The notes beneath the pieces are model-generated. The model was not told the DNA's origin. It made no database searches and saw nothing but the letters and a program-made list of their open reading frames with translations. This document shows, in pieces, positions 1 to 11,647 of a stretch of DNA of 64,000 nucleotides. Source of the stretch: Grammothele lineata (lineage: Eukaryota > Basidiomycota > Agaricomycetes > Polyporales > Polyporaceae). The position numbers were made by a program, and so were the translations under genes. Every line of letters begins with the position of its first letter. Position 1 is the stretch's first letter. Location of the stretch: the NCBI GenBank assembly GCA_002150815.3, contig NDFF03000150.1, positions 62,001 through 126,000 of the forward strand. Direction: 5' to 3'.

Positions 1-2185
1 CTCTAAGCGTGTACGCGGCTCCCATGGTGGACGTTCGGCCGGCCGTTCCGGGGACATCGGATACAGAGCATTGGCAGGTTGGGGAGTAAGAGGCAGCCGC
101 GTCAACGCATTGGCAAGATCCGGAAGGTTTTTCTGCTTTCGACATGAGCAAAAGTTCTCACAACGTACGGACAGGGACCCACCTTGAGCTCTGAGACGGC
201 ATTCATGACCGTCTTGTTGATACCCAAGCTTTCCCCGCGCTCCAGCAGCCCACGCGCGAACGACTCCGGTAGTCCCTTGGGCGTCGACACTTGCCGATTG
301 TGCACCACCTTGCTCGGACCTGGTTCGTTCGGCGAAATTGGACTCGTTGTGAACGATCGGCTCCTCTCGCCCTGACGCGGCCGTCGATGAACTGGGGGCG
401 ATATTGGAGGAGGCACCTCCGTCGTGATGCCCAGGAGGTTGTTGTTCGCGTGTATCACAGCTACCCCCGTCGTGGGCGTGGGCGACATCTGCAGAGTGAG
501 AGCCTGGCGGATGAGCAGGGTTACATGGTGCTCTGAGGTCGTTGGCTCGGCGCTTCCGCCCGCAGCGACAGGATTGGACGGGTATCGGAGGAGGTATGTT
601 AGCTGCATGCTGTAGTCCGCGGGTATCACTGTGACATACAATCAGCCCTGCTCCGTACATGGTAATTTCAAGAAACCTACTCTTGTTTCGTATGCGCACA
701 AGCATGGCGACGCATATCCACATGGCTAGGTTGAAAGACGGGTCCACCGCGAACAGCCCGTCCCACATGACCATAGCGTCTTCCATACCAAACTCTCGCG
801 TGAAGAGAAGACGCAGCCAACGACTGCCTCGACAGATTAGTGCATACCACACAGCGTAAGCTCAGAGAGAACGCACATCCCGTAGATCTGAGGCTCGATC
901 CCCGCGCTCTGCATCGCCTTCCACAGCTCCGGGTCAACGCTCTTCAAGAAAATCGACTGGACGCGGTTGCACGCCTCCACGATCGGCGCGATGTACGGCT
1001 TGAGCGACACCCCATCCGCCGCGTTGAGCTGCACATGCGTCGCGAGCGGGGACGGGTCCGCGTGCGACTTGCCCTCGCGCCATTCGTACCACCGCCCGGC
1101 GCCCTTCATGACCGCGTCGAAGAGCAGCCACGCATCCGCTGCGATCCATGGGCGGGCGCAGAACTCTTTCACTTCTGTGCCTACGTCTGCGTCGTCTGAG
1201 AGGGAGTCGTAGTCGATGGCGTAGTAGAGCAGGGCGAGCAGCTCGTGCATGCCTTGTCGATAGCCAATGTCGGGGTGCATGTCGGAGTAAAGATAGAGGA
1301 TGTTTGTGAGCTCTGCTTGAACCTCCGCATCTCTGAAGTATGCGATGTCCGGGAACCTGTAGAGTCGTGCGATCAGCCGCGTTCATGCCGGGGGACACTA
1401 TCACAGAACGACGAAATAGCAGAATCATTCTGGTGGGGTGTGCGAGAGAACAAAGACGAAATATATGCGGCACTCACGTCCGTTCCACATCTTGCAAGAT
1501 CGTCTTTCGCAGTTCCATCGCCGCGAACCACTCCCTCCACGGATTCTGCCCGCCCGATCGTCCTTTCAGCCCTCTTGCGCTCACGCATACACACATCTAC
1601 ATCACGCACCTCATCATGCAGGCTCAATGGATTGTTCATCTCCAGGTTCCCCGCAGATCCCTCCGTACGGGGAGGCTGCGCGCCCGAACCGGGCACGGTG
1701 AACCCCTCCTCGTACCCGCCGTCCGGCGCGCGCATTTTCTCCATGAGCAGCCGGCGGTAGTCCTCTCGCGCCGCGCGGAGTGGTGCCCATGGCGGCGCCG
1801 CCTCGACGTCGGCGGTCTCTTGTAAGGGCTCGCTCGGTACAAGGAATAGCTAACGATGCACGATGCAGATGTGAGCAGGAGGCTTATTGGAGTGCACGCC
1901 CATGTTGAAGCGGATGTGTCGGCTGAACGCACCTTCCAAGCAAGACTCCTCCCAGCGACGCCTGTGCCACCCCCCTCGTCCGCCGTATGAGTGCGGGAGA
2001 GCCGCCCACTGAGTGCAGCATCCTTGAGCTTCGAGACCTTCGTGTGCGTGTTGAAGAGGAGGTCGTAGGCATCTCTGAGAGCAAGGGATCATGAACAACA
2101 GAGATGAGTCTGCGTGTGGACCGGGCCTCAATCAGAGGACAGACTTGATTTCTGAGATGGCCGGTCTATTTCTGGGCTCTCCCAT
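1..2185 (-). CDS. TBC-domain Rab GTPase-activating protein (TBC1D5-like), 3' end outside the window
   Basis: Rab-GAP that would speed GTP hydrolysis on a Rab GTPase in endosome or vacuole traffic. The TBC signatures are in order: NPWREWFAAMELRK near 1550-1500, the arginine-finger block DVERTFPD split by an intron at about 1475-1350, and the glutamine-finger block YRQGMHEL near 1260. The upstream exon (about 2070-1920) reads AYDLLFNTHTK...GRSLAWK and joins LFLVPSEPLQ across an intron. The downstream exon reads IPADYSMQLTYLLRYP, and a last exon stays open to base 1, so the gene is cut by the window edge. The start is uncertain: an ATG at 2185 can splice in frame to the AYDLLF exon, but this first exon is not conserved enough to trust. 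TBC1D5 is the best family match by the YRQGMHELLA and IPADYS blocks; the exact Rab target cannot be read. Confidence 0.85.
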
Positions 2186-2498
2186 CGCGTAAAGAGAGAC
2201 GATTCCGAGGTTTTCGGTAAGGAGTGAGCGTGGTGACGGAGGATCAGGGAAGAGACATGGGCAGTGTGGCTGAGGCGTCCGTCGGAAACGTTGCCGTACA
2301 GCCTTTGGCCTACTCAACGCCGACGTCATACAAGCGCTCTCGCGGCCCGAGAGTTTCGGAGTAGTCGCCGAGCGCTGAACGTCCCAGACTTACTACTACA
2401 GAAGATACGTTACATGTAAACATCTAAAATTGCACATATGTGTTGTACGAAGAATCCAGCCTATCACTCCACCAAGGGTGCCAAAACCCATCTGCCAG
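2186..2498. other. Intergenic, TBC promoter side and dehydrogenase 3' side
   Basis: About 310 bases between the proposed TBC start and the dehydrogenase stop. It is AT-richer than its surroundings around 2390-2450. No gene, RNA or repeat is seen. It should contain the dehydrogenase 3' UTR and the TBC promoter. Confidence 0.5.
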
Positions 2499-3770
2499 CT
2501 ATTGCTCGGTGATGAGCTTTCCATCAATCATATTGACGCATTGTCCTGCGGAACCACCGGATGCAATGTTGGTATTAATTGATTAAAAATACATCTTAAA
2601 CTGCAGCACACGTACCTGAGAGATGTGCTGCTTCGGGTTTCGTCATGTAAGACACTAAATCCTGCATCGTCGAAAGTTCGTCCACGGGAAAGTCATCTGG
2701 CAGATCGAGTTTCTGGGATGAAAGCATGTCAGAGATGACACAGACCACTATCACAGAAATAAAGACCTTCTTTATAGTCATATACGCGCCGTTCACCTCG
2801 TCTTCAGGATACACAACTGCCGCATTCAGTCCGTCACCTGCTCCGCGTTTGCAATACTATTCTCGAATGCTCACTCAACGGAGTCTTGATGAATCCTGGA
2901 GCGTAGGCGATCACGGAGATGTTGTGGGGCTTGAGCTCCTCCGCTGTTTCGGAAAGACGCATTGTCAGCGGCCCCAAATTCGAAGAAGCAAGAAGCGTAC
3001 CAGCCGCCTGAGTAATCGCGCGTACTGCAAACTTCGACCCGCAATACATTGAGAGCCTGGGAAAACCTGAAAAACGCTCTCAGTAATCATCCTCGATACG
3101 AATCAGCAGCCTGACGTACTGCGCTGCGCTGCGATCGACGCCGCGGCTGCAATGAATTCATCAGGATAATGTACCGACTCAGTGTCACCAAGGCACCACC
3201 ATCATTCAGAATGAGCGCAACGTACGAATAATGAGCCCCCCGCGACCCTGCGCAATCATCTGCCTCGCGGCGTGCTTTATGCTCATCATCACCCCGCGCA
3301 CGTTCACCGCGAACATCCTGTCCCACTCCTCGACCGACATGTCCACGAGCGTCCCGATGGTGAACAGGCCCGCGTTCGCGACCATCTGCACAAGGAACCA
3401 ATGCGCCAAGAACCACGGATGGCAGCAATAGTATGTGCATGGACCACATGGTCAGTCGGGGAGGAATGACCGCAGAGGCCTCAGGGGAGGTACGCACGAT
3501 GTCGAGCCCACCCAGGCCCTCGACGACGCCCTTGACCATCGCCTCGACGTCCGCCTCTTGCGTGACGTCGCCGGTCAGCGCGAGCGCACGCCGGCCCTTC
3601 GCGCGGACGGCGTCCGCCACGCCGTCGAGTTGCACCTTCTTCATGGGGAGGTCCGCGACGGCAACATCCATACCGTCGTCCGCGAGCCGAAGCGCGATCG
3701 CTTCGCCAATGCCCTGCGCGCCGCCTGTGATGAGTACGACGCGCGTGGAAGGTGCCTCCGTGCTCGACAT
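2499..3770 (-). CDS. Short-chain dehydrogenase/reductase (SDR), classical type
   Basis: Soluble NAD(P)(H)-dependent oxidoreductase. The first exon starts at 3770 (MSSTEAPSTRVVLITGG) and carries the cofactor-binding TGGAQGIG motif. VANAG and the AVNVRG block follow in exon 2 (about 3393-3227). The catalytic serine lies in a 27-nt exon at 3120-3146 (PAASIAAQR). The next exon begins SFPRLSMYCGSK, giving the canonical S-x12-Y-x3-K triad. After it come ITQAA, PHNISVIAYAPGFIKTPL and a last exon ending SGGSAGQCVNMIDGKLITEQ, stop 2499-2501. The order and spacing fit a classical SDR resembling acetoin/diacetyl reductases. The substrate is not deducible. At least six introns. A TATA-like CATAAAAA lies about 85 bp upstream of the start. 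Confidence 0.9.
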
Positions 3771-4597
3771 GGTGTTCTGGGGCGAGGGCGTGGGTGGTGA
3801 GCGGAGGTGCTAGGTGGTAAAAGAGGTGCCGCGAACACTGGGGCCTGCCATGGGTTTTTATGCCTTCCCGTGTCCACACGTCGGGCGGAGTCCCACAATT
3901 CTGCGGTTCTCCTTCGATTCTGATGTAGAGTCAGGCCTCATGACAAGTAGACGAACTCCGCAGGGGGGCCCTACGCCGGCCCCGCACGGCATTTACTACG
4001 AGGTGGCGTTCCGGCTTGCCCATGTCCCCGAGCCGTCGACAAGAAATGGTGGAATGATATCTCAGGTGGGTTCGAGCGCATGCGAGAGACGAGAAGCGGC
4101 GAAGATCCGGGATTGTTACTTCTGTGAAAGGATATTACGTTCCCGTCGTCCCGACAGTCCCGGGCCGGTATGAGAGTTGTGGCTTGACAGGCGTACCTCT
4201 GCATCCCGTGCCGAATGTATCTTTGTAGGTATGCGAATGAAGTACGTCGAAGGGATCGTTCTGTGGCAGAACTTATGACAGACCTGCCGCAGCTAAGCTT
4301 CCGAGCGAGGTCACGAGTGCATGATCAGCGAACACGAAAAGCAGGGGCGATTAGATACTCACCTCGGCAGCATCTCCCCAACCAATGTCAAGAACGCGGG
4401 ATAACGCGGTTACAATACGACTATCACGCCGGTGCAGAGAAGCAGAAGTTCTTACTGGTCGCGCTTTACGGGGAGCGATAGGATGTGTATTAGGAATGGT
4501 TCTGTATACATAGCATGGGATCGATGAGTTGCAAAGCACAAAAGGATAGCACAACAGTGTCGAGAGATGCAAGCTGTCCATGGTACGATTCCGGCCT
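3771..4597. other. Intergenic, dehydrogenase promoter and DCN1 3' region
   Basis: About 830 bases between two genes on the same (-) strand. Reading frames here are short and show no recognisable protein. The part next to 3771 should hold the dehydrogenase promoter and the part next to 4597 the DCN1 3' UTR. Confidence 0.5.
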
Positions 4598-6523
4598 CTA
4601 TGAATCATCGACATTGACCGCGGGATCGTCAGTTTTAGCCTTCTTCCAGGCAACAAAGTCGTCAAGCATCGTCGGCCATGCCTAAATAGAAGGTGGTCAG
4701 AGCGTCTGTCGATGAATGGACTCGCGATCGCAACTCAGATAGAACTAACCCCATCGGGATCATAATTGGAAAGATCCGGCTGCACGGTACGCGCGAAGTC
4801 AAAGACCTGGGTGAACGAATGGTCAGCCGCGAGCTCGGTCGGTATGGAAGGTAAAGTTGGCAGAGAGCGCCAATCGGGAGCAAAGCCTCGCCGGACGCCT
4901 CGAGCCCGCTGGACACATCTGTGGCAGGCGTGCGAACGATGAGCAGGGGCATGTTGTGCGCGACGTACCATATGCCATACGTCCTTGTTGACGCCTTTGT
5001 ACGTTCCTTTCTCCTGTATAAGGACAGACATCAGCCGACAACCACGGGACATGTAGTACTGCAGCGCTGACATTGATGAAGGCCAGTACATCCTTCATAA
5101 TGGGGTATCTAGGCGCGATGAGAACGGACCAGAAAGCGCTCGCGGTCTGCACACAAAGGGATAAGTCGAGGTACAGCCAAAAGTTACCAGTGTTTTCAAC
5201 TTACATCCATGTCAATGTTCCGTCCAACCCTGTCGACACAACGTTAACTCAATACCACATAAGGGACAGCAGGAACGTACGGTGGTTTCGCAAGTGCGAA
5301 GCAGAACGCGTACAGCTCCCGGAACGCCTTGCCCTTGTCTGCAGCGTACCTCTTGTACTTCTCGCGATTGTACGGCTCGGGCGCTTCCGGCGGCACAGCG
5401 CCCTTCTTGGAGGCGGCGCTGGGCGCTGCAGACTTTATGGGAGGCTTGTCCAGAAGAAGCAGGTCTTCGAGATCGCGCAGCGCGTGCGACAATGTCGCCA
5501 GGCTCGAGGCGCTATGCGTGCGGTCTCAGTACGATGCAAGACAAAGCCACTGGACGCCGTGCGGAGACAATGGGCCTTCCCCGCCATGGAAGGCTGTTTG
5601 TAGATTGCGGAATCCACTCACCGTAGCTCAGAAGTTCCCTGCATCCACTCACTCTCCTTGAACTTGGCCATCTCCGTCGCGTGCATCTGCCACGCCAGAA
5701 CAAGAGGCAGCGCACCCTCCATAGAGATATCTAGGTCCTCGCATAGCTTCTCGAACCCTTCCGGCCCTATCTCGCCTGGGCTATCAGGGTCTTCGTACAC
5801 CTTGAACAGCTTCTTGGCTCGCTCCTCGGAATATAGCTCGGGCTTGGCAGGCTTCTTGGATGTCGCCGCCTTCGATGGACCAGCCACAGACTCCTTGCTG
5901 ACATCGTCATAGTCGAGTTGAGTTTTTGATACGCAGCAGAGATGGGAGAAGATGCGCATCAAGTCAAGAAAGGAACGAGAGGAACCAAGGATGCGAGAGG
6001 CGTACCTTGCGGACAGGCTTGGGGGCTGGACAAGCTTAGTCAGCAACCAGTACGCTCAGAATGGCAACCAACATACCTCATTTGGACTAGACCGATGGAG
6101 GTTAGGGTCGAGAGAAGGGATGCATTGCGGAAGCCTTGAGCTCGAAAAACACGCACCTGTTGCTCGGCTGCTTCCCTTGAGCCTTGCCTTTCCCGCCTTT
6201 CGTCGCGGCAGCCTCACCGGTTGTCTTCTTAGCCTTTTTCGGTGTCGGTTCCGCCTGGAAAGTGGTCAGGCTGTGGTGAGACGCTTCCTACGCATGCAAA
6301 AACGTACGCCCATGTCCTCGCCAACTCCCCCAGCGACCGCCTTCACTGTGTGCACCGAAGCATGCGCAGAATCTGCCTTCTCGGACGGATTCTTGAGCCG
6401 TGATGACGTGCGGGTGGCACGTGGGGCCGAGTCGGTGGCTTCAGCGCGTTTTCTCTACGAACAAGGGTCCTGAGTTAAAGTCACAGAGGGCGACCACATC
6501 TCTGAGCTCACCTTGGGAGGCAT
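4598..6523 (-). CDS. dcn1: DCN1-like cullin neddylation ligase (PONY domain)
   Basis: Scaffold E3 that brings the NEDD8 E2 (Ubc12) to cullins. Start MPPK at 6523; an intron follows at once, then a basic segment (RKRAEATDSA...SRLKNPSEK, PTPKKAKKTTGEAA) that looks like a nuclear localisation region. The PONY domain follows: ELYSEERAKKLFKVYEDPDS, IGPEGFEKLCEDLDISMEG, VLAWQMHATEMAKFKESEW, then ASAFWSVLIAPRYPIMKDVL and the C-terminal VQPDLSNYDPDG / AWPTMLDDFVAWKKAK, stop 4598-4600. No UBA domain is visible at the N terminus, so the layout is closer to animal DCUN1D4/5 than to yeast Dcn1. A Lys/Pro/Ala-rich insert (about 5430-5330) interrupts the PONY domain after DLEDLLLLDKPP. About eight introns. 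It shares a 241-bp divergent promoter with CIA2. Confidence 0.92.
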
Positions 6524-6764
6524 CACCTCGGTTCTGAACAACGACGACGTGTAGGGTCAAGAGAGAACAGGAGGTGGAGGCTCGAGGTGGTCCGTCAATT
6601 ACACGCGACGCGCTGCCGAAACGCGAGTTATGCTCTCGGCCTTTGCCGAGGATCTGCGATGGCGCGAAGCACCGAGTCGTGCTTACGCGAGGCTTCGCCT
6701 TTACCTTCGGTGCACTCAGCATTGGCTCTGCCTTTCTTGCCGTCGACGTCCACCGCTGTGCACA
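6524..6764. promoter_or_regulatory. Short divergent promoter between dcn1 and cia2
   Basis: The two start codons are 241 bases apart on opposite strands, so both core promoters and 5' UTRs must fit here. No TATATAA-type box is visible, as is usual for housekeeping genes. The promoter role is inferred from layout alone. Confidence 0.5.
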
Positions 6765-7634
6765 ATGTCGACCGAAGTCTTCAACCCGAATCCCACTATA
6801 TTCGCTACTTCGAAGGCGAAGAAATCTGCGCGCTCATTCGCTAAGGCCCACTCGCTATGGCTGGATGACAGGGAGCCGCTTGAGGAGGATGAGTACGATT
6901 TGTCAGACGCGCCCGAGGCGATAGACCAGGACGAGATTTTTGGTGCGTAGTCTGAGTTCCCCATTCGATATGTAAGAGATCTCCTAACTTGCCTGCACAT
7001 CTACGCAGAGCTCATTCGATCAATATCCGATCCTGAACACAGGAGCATGTCGCTCGAGCAGCTCGCGGTCGTCTCCGCGCCGCAAATCACCTTCGACCCA
7101 AACCACTCAGAAAGACTGACGGTTGAGTTCACGCCGACGGTGCCACATTGCGGTATGAGCACATTCATTGGTGCGTGCACCCGCTCTCCGCTCTCACCTT
7201 CGCCATTCCTCCTCCCCCTTGCGTTCTCACTACGGGCTGCTTTATAGGGCTGTCCATCCGTGTGCGCCTTCTGAGAAGCCTGCCTCAACGCTTCAAGATC
7301 GACATCCGTGTCAAGCCCGGTTCGCATCAGAGCGAGCACGCCCGTGAGTACCGCCTCCTCCTTGTACCCTCCCTCCCTTGTACCCTTCCCATCCCTTCTC
7401 CCCTTCCTCCACTTCGCACACACGCGCCGCATTCCCCCGCAACCCGCACCATCATAGCGCACAATGCACGATGCACGCGGACTCGCACGCTGACGGTTGC
7501 ACGCCGGATCTGCAGTGAACAAGCAGCTCAACGACAAGGAACGCGTCGCCGCGGCGCTCGAGAACCCCGCGCTCCTCGAGGTCCTCGAGCAGTGCCTGTC
7601 CACCGCGGGCCGCAGCCCCAGTGACGACGACTGA
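6765..7634 (+). CDS. cia2: Cytosolic Fe-S assembly targeting factor CIA2 (FAM96/MIP18 family)
   Basis: Member of the CIA targeting complex (with Cia1 and Met18) that hands 4Fe-4S clusters to cytosolic and nuclear apoproteins. Four exons give about 184 residues, a normal family length. The N-terminal exon is [17 protein letters not shown]...; the second starts [19 protein letters not shown] and carries the family signature [17 protein letters not shown] with the conserved reactive cysteine. The third reads [19 protein letters not shown] and [10 protein letters not shown]. The fourth reads [20 protein letters not shown] and ends SPSDDD, stop 7632-7634. The start ATG is the first in frame and is followed by family-like sequence. 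Confidence 0.95.
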
Positions 7635-10600
7635 AGTGCTGAAGCCCGAAGGTCAGAGTGTCGACGCGCGAGACTCGCACGGCGCACTCTCTCGCGCCTG
7701 GTTCCTCCTCGGTCCCACCACTCCATCGTCACCATCACCGCCATATAGATTCCCGTGCCGCCGCCGCCGCCTTCTTAGCGATTTGGACGGACGTCAGGAC
7801 GGCGACGCGTACGGCCCGAAGCCCCGCCCTCCCCGCCAAGTTCTTCCCGGGTGTTTTTAGTATGTAGCATCAACGCAGCCCCACATGTATCCTCACGTTA
7901 CCTCGCTGTAATTGTAGACGTTTCACGACCGCGGACGCACGCGGCGCACCCTCGGTTACCGACTAACCGTGGTGCGCGCGCTCTCGCTCCTGTGAAGGAG
8001 CGTGATGGCGCGCTGTGATCTGCTACTGTCACTACTTCAAATTCCTCCCGCGCCCCAATCCAAATCCGAAATTCTCGGTGGTCGCCGCTCAGTAAGTAGG
8101 TCCCTGGTCGGTGGACGGAAGGGTGTATTCGGAATCCGCCTAGTCCGCGACAGTGGGTTGTGGCCCGCCACACCCGCATGTTGCTTATGGATTTCAAGTA
8201 CCTCCTTACATCTCTTCTTGAACTTCGCGCGTGCATCCTAATGGGGAAGGCGGAACGTGTGTCTGTGGACCACGAACATTTGTCAGCATTGCGCGTCGAC
8301 GCTGATACACACCCGCTTTCAAGTTCAATTTCAAGTCCAAGCCAGTAAGTTCGCGCTCCGGGGGACCACCGACACGTCCACCCGCCTCCACGTCGTCGCC
8401 GTCGCCGCCGCCGGGCGGGATATTTGCGGCGTGCCGGGGACCACTCCGAGTCTTTGGCCGTATCCGTCTGCTCGCCCGGCCCCTGAAGTTTGAACGTGCG
8501 GGCGTGGGCACGTCGGGCATGCATTGTGCGTTCGACGGGCTGTGGACCTGCTCCTGAGACCTGGGGTTTGAATGTGTGGAACGTCCGTGGCGACTGACGG
8601 CTGACGGTACGCACCGCCCCCGGCCGAGCTGCCGGCTCGTCCTGCTATTGCACCAGCAACCTGGCGGTTCTCCTGGTAGCTGGCAGTTCGAGTAGTACTC
8701 GATCAAAAGCCGCCTTCGTCGCATCCACCCCCTCCGCCCCTTCCGTATCCCACCCGAAAACACCCAAGCGCACTGATGTTCAGAAGCGGTACGTAGGAGG
8801 GACTTGAGCGCCCGCGCCCTGTGTGGCAGTCGCCTTGTTCCTAGCGAACAGACCACAGTGACGCGGTACACCCAGATTTCCCCTTCGAGCCTCTGATCCG
8901 GCGGCATCTCGTGAGCGACTTGCCCCATGCGGGAAGCGCTGATCGAGCCGCTACCAACCGCCAACCACACGTAGCGCCGGCTCGGGTGGTGGGCATCCGG
9001 CAGCTTGAGGACGCTACGCGGTCTGCGGTGGGAGCGGGTGCTTTGCCACTTGGGGGTGGGTGGAGGTGAAGGAACGTGTGCGAGTGGGCGTGGAGGAGAC
9101 GGTGAGTGGAAGTTAACCATTCGCTCGTCATGGTGGGATCTCTCAGATCAAAATTTCCGTTCTCGCTATCCGTAAACAGGAAAACTTGAATGAAATAACG
9201 TGCGTACGCCGATAGCCGTTAACTACGCGTATAGCAGGATACCCGCCAATGAACTTTCCTCTTCCCACATATGTTGCGGACATCCCGATTTCCAACCAAA
9301 CCACCACCAGCCACCCGGTATGCCCATTTTTTTTCGAATCCCAGACCGGCCCATCACACCTAGACATCTTACCGCACGCCAGTGGCACCGTCACCACTAA
9401 ATACCGCCGGCTCAGACTGCCCTTCGACACGCCGACACGCCTTGCAATTTCAGTGATATACCCGCACGCACGCACGCGAAGTTCCAACCCCGAGTCAACG
9501 CTGGACCCACACCGACCCTCGGGCTCTCAACACAACCCCGGAGACACGGACACGGACACGTGGGACGGGTTCCTGGACGCACTTGTGCTGAGCGCGTCCT
9601 CCACACGCGTAATGCCGCAACGCGGTTTCGCGTCGCTCCGAATCGGGGACGCCCACACGTCGGGCTCGCGGATATTCCAGGGTCCAGGTTGAGCGGCGAG
9701 ACGAAGCACCGTGAGTGGGAAACGCCCGTGTCCGTGAGCCGCGGCGCGCCTTGGCCGAAAGAACGGCGGTCGCTGTACCTGACGGCCTCAATCTCAGTTT
9801 CTTGTCAGCGAGGCCCCGGTGCGGGCGGCGCACAACCCCCTTCCAGAAAAAAGAAAAAGGCCGCGGCTTGAGCGTCGGCGCGTGACTGCCAATACTAGTG
9901 TGAAGACTTCAAAACTGTCTTCGGTGTGCGCCTGTCAAACCACGCGAGTTAAAAAATTAGACTCAGCTACGACGCCCAAGTACCCGGCGGTTTCGCCGAT
10001 CGTAGCGCGGGTTTGGGGGGCGTCGTTTCATTCTCCGTATGTACTGCTTTACTTGGAGCCTGAAGGAGATGGTGAGATATTGTATGAGGACCGGGACGCG
10101 TCAGACCGGCCATAACCTAACGCGCGGCGCTGGGCGGTCCCGCACGCCGCACGCGAGCGGCGAGGTCCACCAGCCTCTTGCCCGCCCTGGCAGTACTACT
10201 GTGTACTGTGACAGCGCCCGGCGGCATTGAGAGGCTGATCGGTGATTCGAGCCTACTCACTCACGATACCGGTACCACGCTAGGTTGAGTCCCAGCGGTC
10301 CGATTCAGAGATTGGTTGCTCAGCCTGCATCCAGACTCCAGACCCCGAGTCGGCGCAGCGCTGTCCGATACGCTTACTCGACTCGCGCGGCGCCCGGGCT
10401 GCATACTTGCATTCCGTTGAACCACTCGAGTCTCGCGCTCTGATTTGGCAGTCACATCATCTTACACGCCCGGTGGGCGTCACGCGCACGGAGCTGGGCA
10501 GCGATCGGCGCCCGATTCGGAGTCTCGGACGCCACGAGGCTACGAGCGCCGGCGTGCAGGCGTCGCGTGGCTTCTGCGTCTGAGACTTGAGCTTGAAGGC

Positions 10601-11647
10601 TTGAGTCGTCGCCTTGTGTTCGAACTCTGAACGCTGAGCTTCCCGAGGACGGCCCTGGACAGGCCCGGTTGCCTGCCAGCCAGCCGCAACACGCGAGTTC
10701 GCGCAGACGTCGCACGTCGCGACGGAGCCTGAGGCTGAGCGCTGAGGTGGCGGCGTGACGGGTCGCGAGGCGCCGTTCCGGACACGAGGGGGGGAGAAGA
10801 ACATAGCGAGTGCCGTTGTTGGGCTAGTTTGGACGGGGGAGAGATGTCTCGCCGTTATGGGCAGGTATGGTAGGTACAATGCGACGGGCTGCCGAGCGTG
10901 GGTGGGCGATTGTCCTGCGGGGGGCTGGCTGGCACGCGCGGGCAGGTGGCGGGGTGTGCGGGCGCCTGAAGAAGCACCGTGACGGGGCGTGCTATTGTTC
11001 TGCCCGAGGACTTCGATTTCTGGCTAGGACGCCGGGGAATGTTATGGTATGGGAATGGAAGGCCGGCGGCTGTAGGTATGGACCCTGGCTCCTGAGGCCT
11101 GAGTCCTAGGAGGGCGAATACTAGGGTTCGAAGGTGGGAGGACTCGGAGTACGAGTGAGGTCTAGGGGCTGCGGCTGAGGGGTATGAGATCACGACGCGC
11201 ACTTGGCGGGTGTGCGAGAGCGGGAAGTGCGACTGGGGCGTGTGTGCGTCGCCGGACGGGCGCGATCGAGGATCGGAGGGCGTGGCAGGGCGTAGGCGTT
11301 GGCGTTGGCGCGGGGTTGGGCAGGCGTTGGCACGGAGAGAGGCCGGGCGAGGCGGGAGGAGAGGCCGGGGGACAGCCCTTTGTTTTCCATACACGGCGCG
11401 CTGCACGGGCGGCCAGGGAGCGAGGTGCGGGCCAGCCGGAGCAGTACAACGGCTCCCAAAGATGGGACAAGGTCGCATCTGCCCTCGTCCCCGGCCCCGC
11501 GCGCCTCTCCCTTCTTATATCCTCCGCGACCCATGCTCCCAGCCCCCTCACCAATCCCCGCCCGCCCTGCCGTCCACTCAGGCCCTCCTCCCCCAACGCC
11601 CGCCCATCCTGTGCCCGCCACGCTAACAGAACGCCCATCCCCAGATC
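7635..11647. other. Four-kilobase gene-poor, GC-rich region
   Basis: No reading frame here shows a conserved domain or convincing exon structure. The longest open frame (8206-9120, minus strand, about 300 codons) is rich in Arg, Pro and Ser and looks like a GC-bias artefact. Short simple repeats occur, such as ACGGAC units near 9545 and CGCACG units near 9470. Sequence near 11200-11460 is strongly purine-skewed. The last few hundred bases should contain the promoter of the DUF7330 gene, where a pyrimidine-rich tract precedes the start. Confidence 0.5.

Noticed and set aside
8206..9120. Open frame of about 300 codons on the minus strand
   Set aside because: Arg/Pro/Ser-rich, with no recognisable motif, no codon pattern like its neighbours, and overlapping equally long frames on the same strand. 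Taken as GC-bias.
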